Assembly: GCF_022539255.1 (NCBI RefSeq)
Contig: NZ_JAKZBV010000001.1
Span: 1,736,001 to 1,800,000 of the forward strand
Source: Sinomonas terrae
Lineage (GTDB): Bacteria > Actinomycetota > Actinomycetes > Actinomycetales > Micrococcaceae
Length of the DNA stretch: 64,000 nucleotides
Reading direction: 5' to 3'
The notes beneath the pieces were generated by a model. That model did not search any database. It had not been told where the DNA came from and saw only the letters and a program-made list of their open reading frames with translations. Position numbers and translations under genes: made by a program. Within the stretch, counting starts at the first letter, position 1. Each line of letters starts with the position of its first letter. Positions 63,733 through 64,000 of the stretch are shown one piece after another.

Positions 63733-64000
63733 ATGGCTCGAATTGGTGAGAGCGCGGATCTGCTGAAGTGCTCGTTCTGCGGAAAGAGCCAGAAGCAGGT
63801 GCGGAAGCTCATCGCGGGCCCTGGGGTCTACATCTGCGACGAGTGCATCGAGCTCTGCAACGAGATCATCGAGGAGGAGCTCGCTGAGGTCTCGGACCTC
63901 GGAAGCTTCGAATTGCCGAAGCCTCGTGAGATCTTTGACTTCCTGCAGGAATATGTCGTCGGTCAAGAGCACGCGAAGCGTGCTCTCGCCGTCGCGGTGT
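63733..64000 (+). CDS. clpX: ATP-dependent Clp protease ATP-binding subunit ClpX, N-terminal part (cut by window edge)
   Basis: The AAA+ unfoldase that feeds substrates to ClpP1P2. Only 89 codons are present. They encode the N-terminal zinc-binding domain with its four Cys (LLKCSFCGKSQKQV and YICDECIELCNEI) and the start of the AAA+ module (LPKPREIFDFLQEYVVGQ). The Walker motifs are beyond the window. ATG 63733 gives the family start MARIGESADLLKCSFCG. GAAGGG lies about ten bases upstream. Confidence 0.97.
   Translation, partial: MARIGESADLLKCSFCGKSQKQVRKLIAGPGVYICDECIELCNEIIEEELAEVSDLGSFELPKPREIFDFLQEYVVGQEHAKRALAVAV

Overview
The window looks like chromosome from a high-G+C actinobacterium, most likely family Micrococcaceae (Arthrobacter/Sinomonas-like). 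This rests on the gene content (homodimeric AceE, DUF3052-AhpE, DUF3145, DUF2469, a PucR-type FasR beside fabD-fabH-acpP-fabF, GlbO, paired ClpP proteases), the many GTG/TTG starts and the strong G/C bias at third codon positions. The genus call is inference from family knowledge; no search was run. Nothing looks like a prophage, insertion sequence, integron or CRISPR array.

Layout. 1-410: start of thiC (minus) behind a TPP riboswitch, and a divergent promoter. 412-1879: a VOC dioxygenase-like gene and an unknown gene. 2065-12959 (plus): the ribosome/secretion/DNA-processing block rpsP-khpA-rimM-trmD-rplS-lepB-lepB-rnhB-DUF2469-yraN-comM-dprA-xerC, interrupted at 7379-8699 by a lower-G+C segment with one lipoprotein gene. 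13191-22993: DUF3145, the type II fatty acid synthase genes with their regulator, aceE, then DUF3052-ahpE. 23023-28261: tRNA-Val, DUF6504-like gene, an IclR regulator, a 2-hydroxyacid dehydrogenase, a gluconate-5-dehydrogenase-like SDR and gnd, apparently a gluconate/ketogluconate module. 28349-34875: a Tat-exported purple acid phosphatase, cysE-cysK, msrA, Nif3-like, a degenerate zinc-ribbon coiled coil and yaaA.

34945-39092: RNase P RNA, a CRP-type site before an N-terminally extended gapB, def, tRNA-His and orn. 39188-43791: three polytopic glycosyltransferases (two MptB-like, one GT87-like), probably lipomannan assembly. 43821-49291: tRNA-Arg, an SSB-like protein, then a LacI-controlled catabolic operon of Gfo/Idh/MocA oxidoreductase, DUF993 (DapA-like) and a TIM-barrel isomerase/epimerase. 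49367-53354: ettA, tesB, a 4HBT thioesterase and an unknown gene. 53370-57785 (minus): pepN-osmC-mscS-like-glbO. 57921-64000 (plus): a membrane protein, rpiB, nei-type glycosylase, tRNA-Gly, tRNA-Pro, tig, clpP1, clpP2 and the start of clpX.

Most of the window is housekeeping. The points that most deserve follow-up are: (i) the LacI/oxidoreductase/DUF993/epimerase operon with two matching LacI-type operators, whose substrate cannot be named from sequence; (ii) a tandem 15-bp repeat with an identical 19-bp period at both the IclR gene and the hydroxyacid-dehydrogenase/SDR divergon; (iii) a shared 17-bp palindrome before fabD and fasR; (iv) a perfect CRP/GlxR site about 61 bp upstream of a predicted gapB transcription start.
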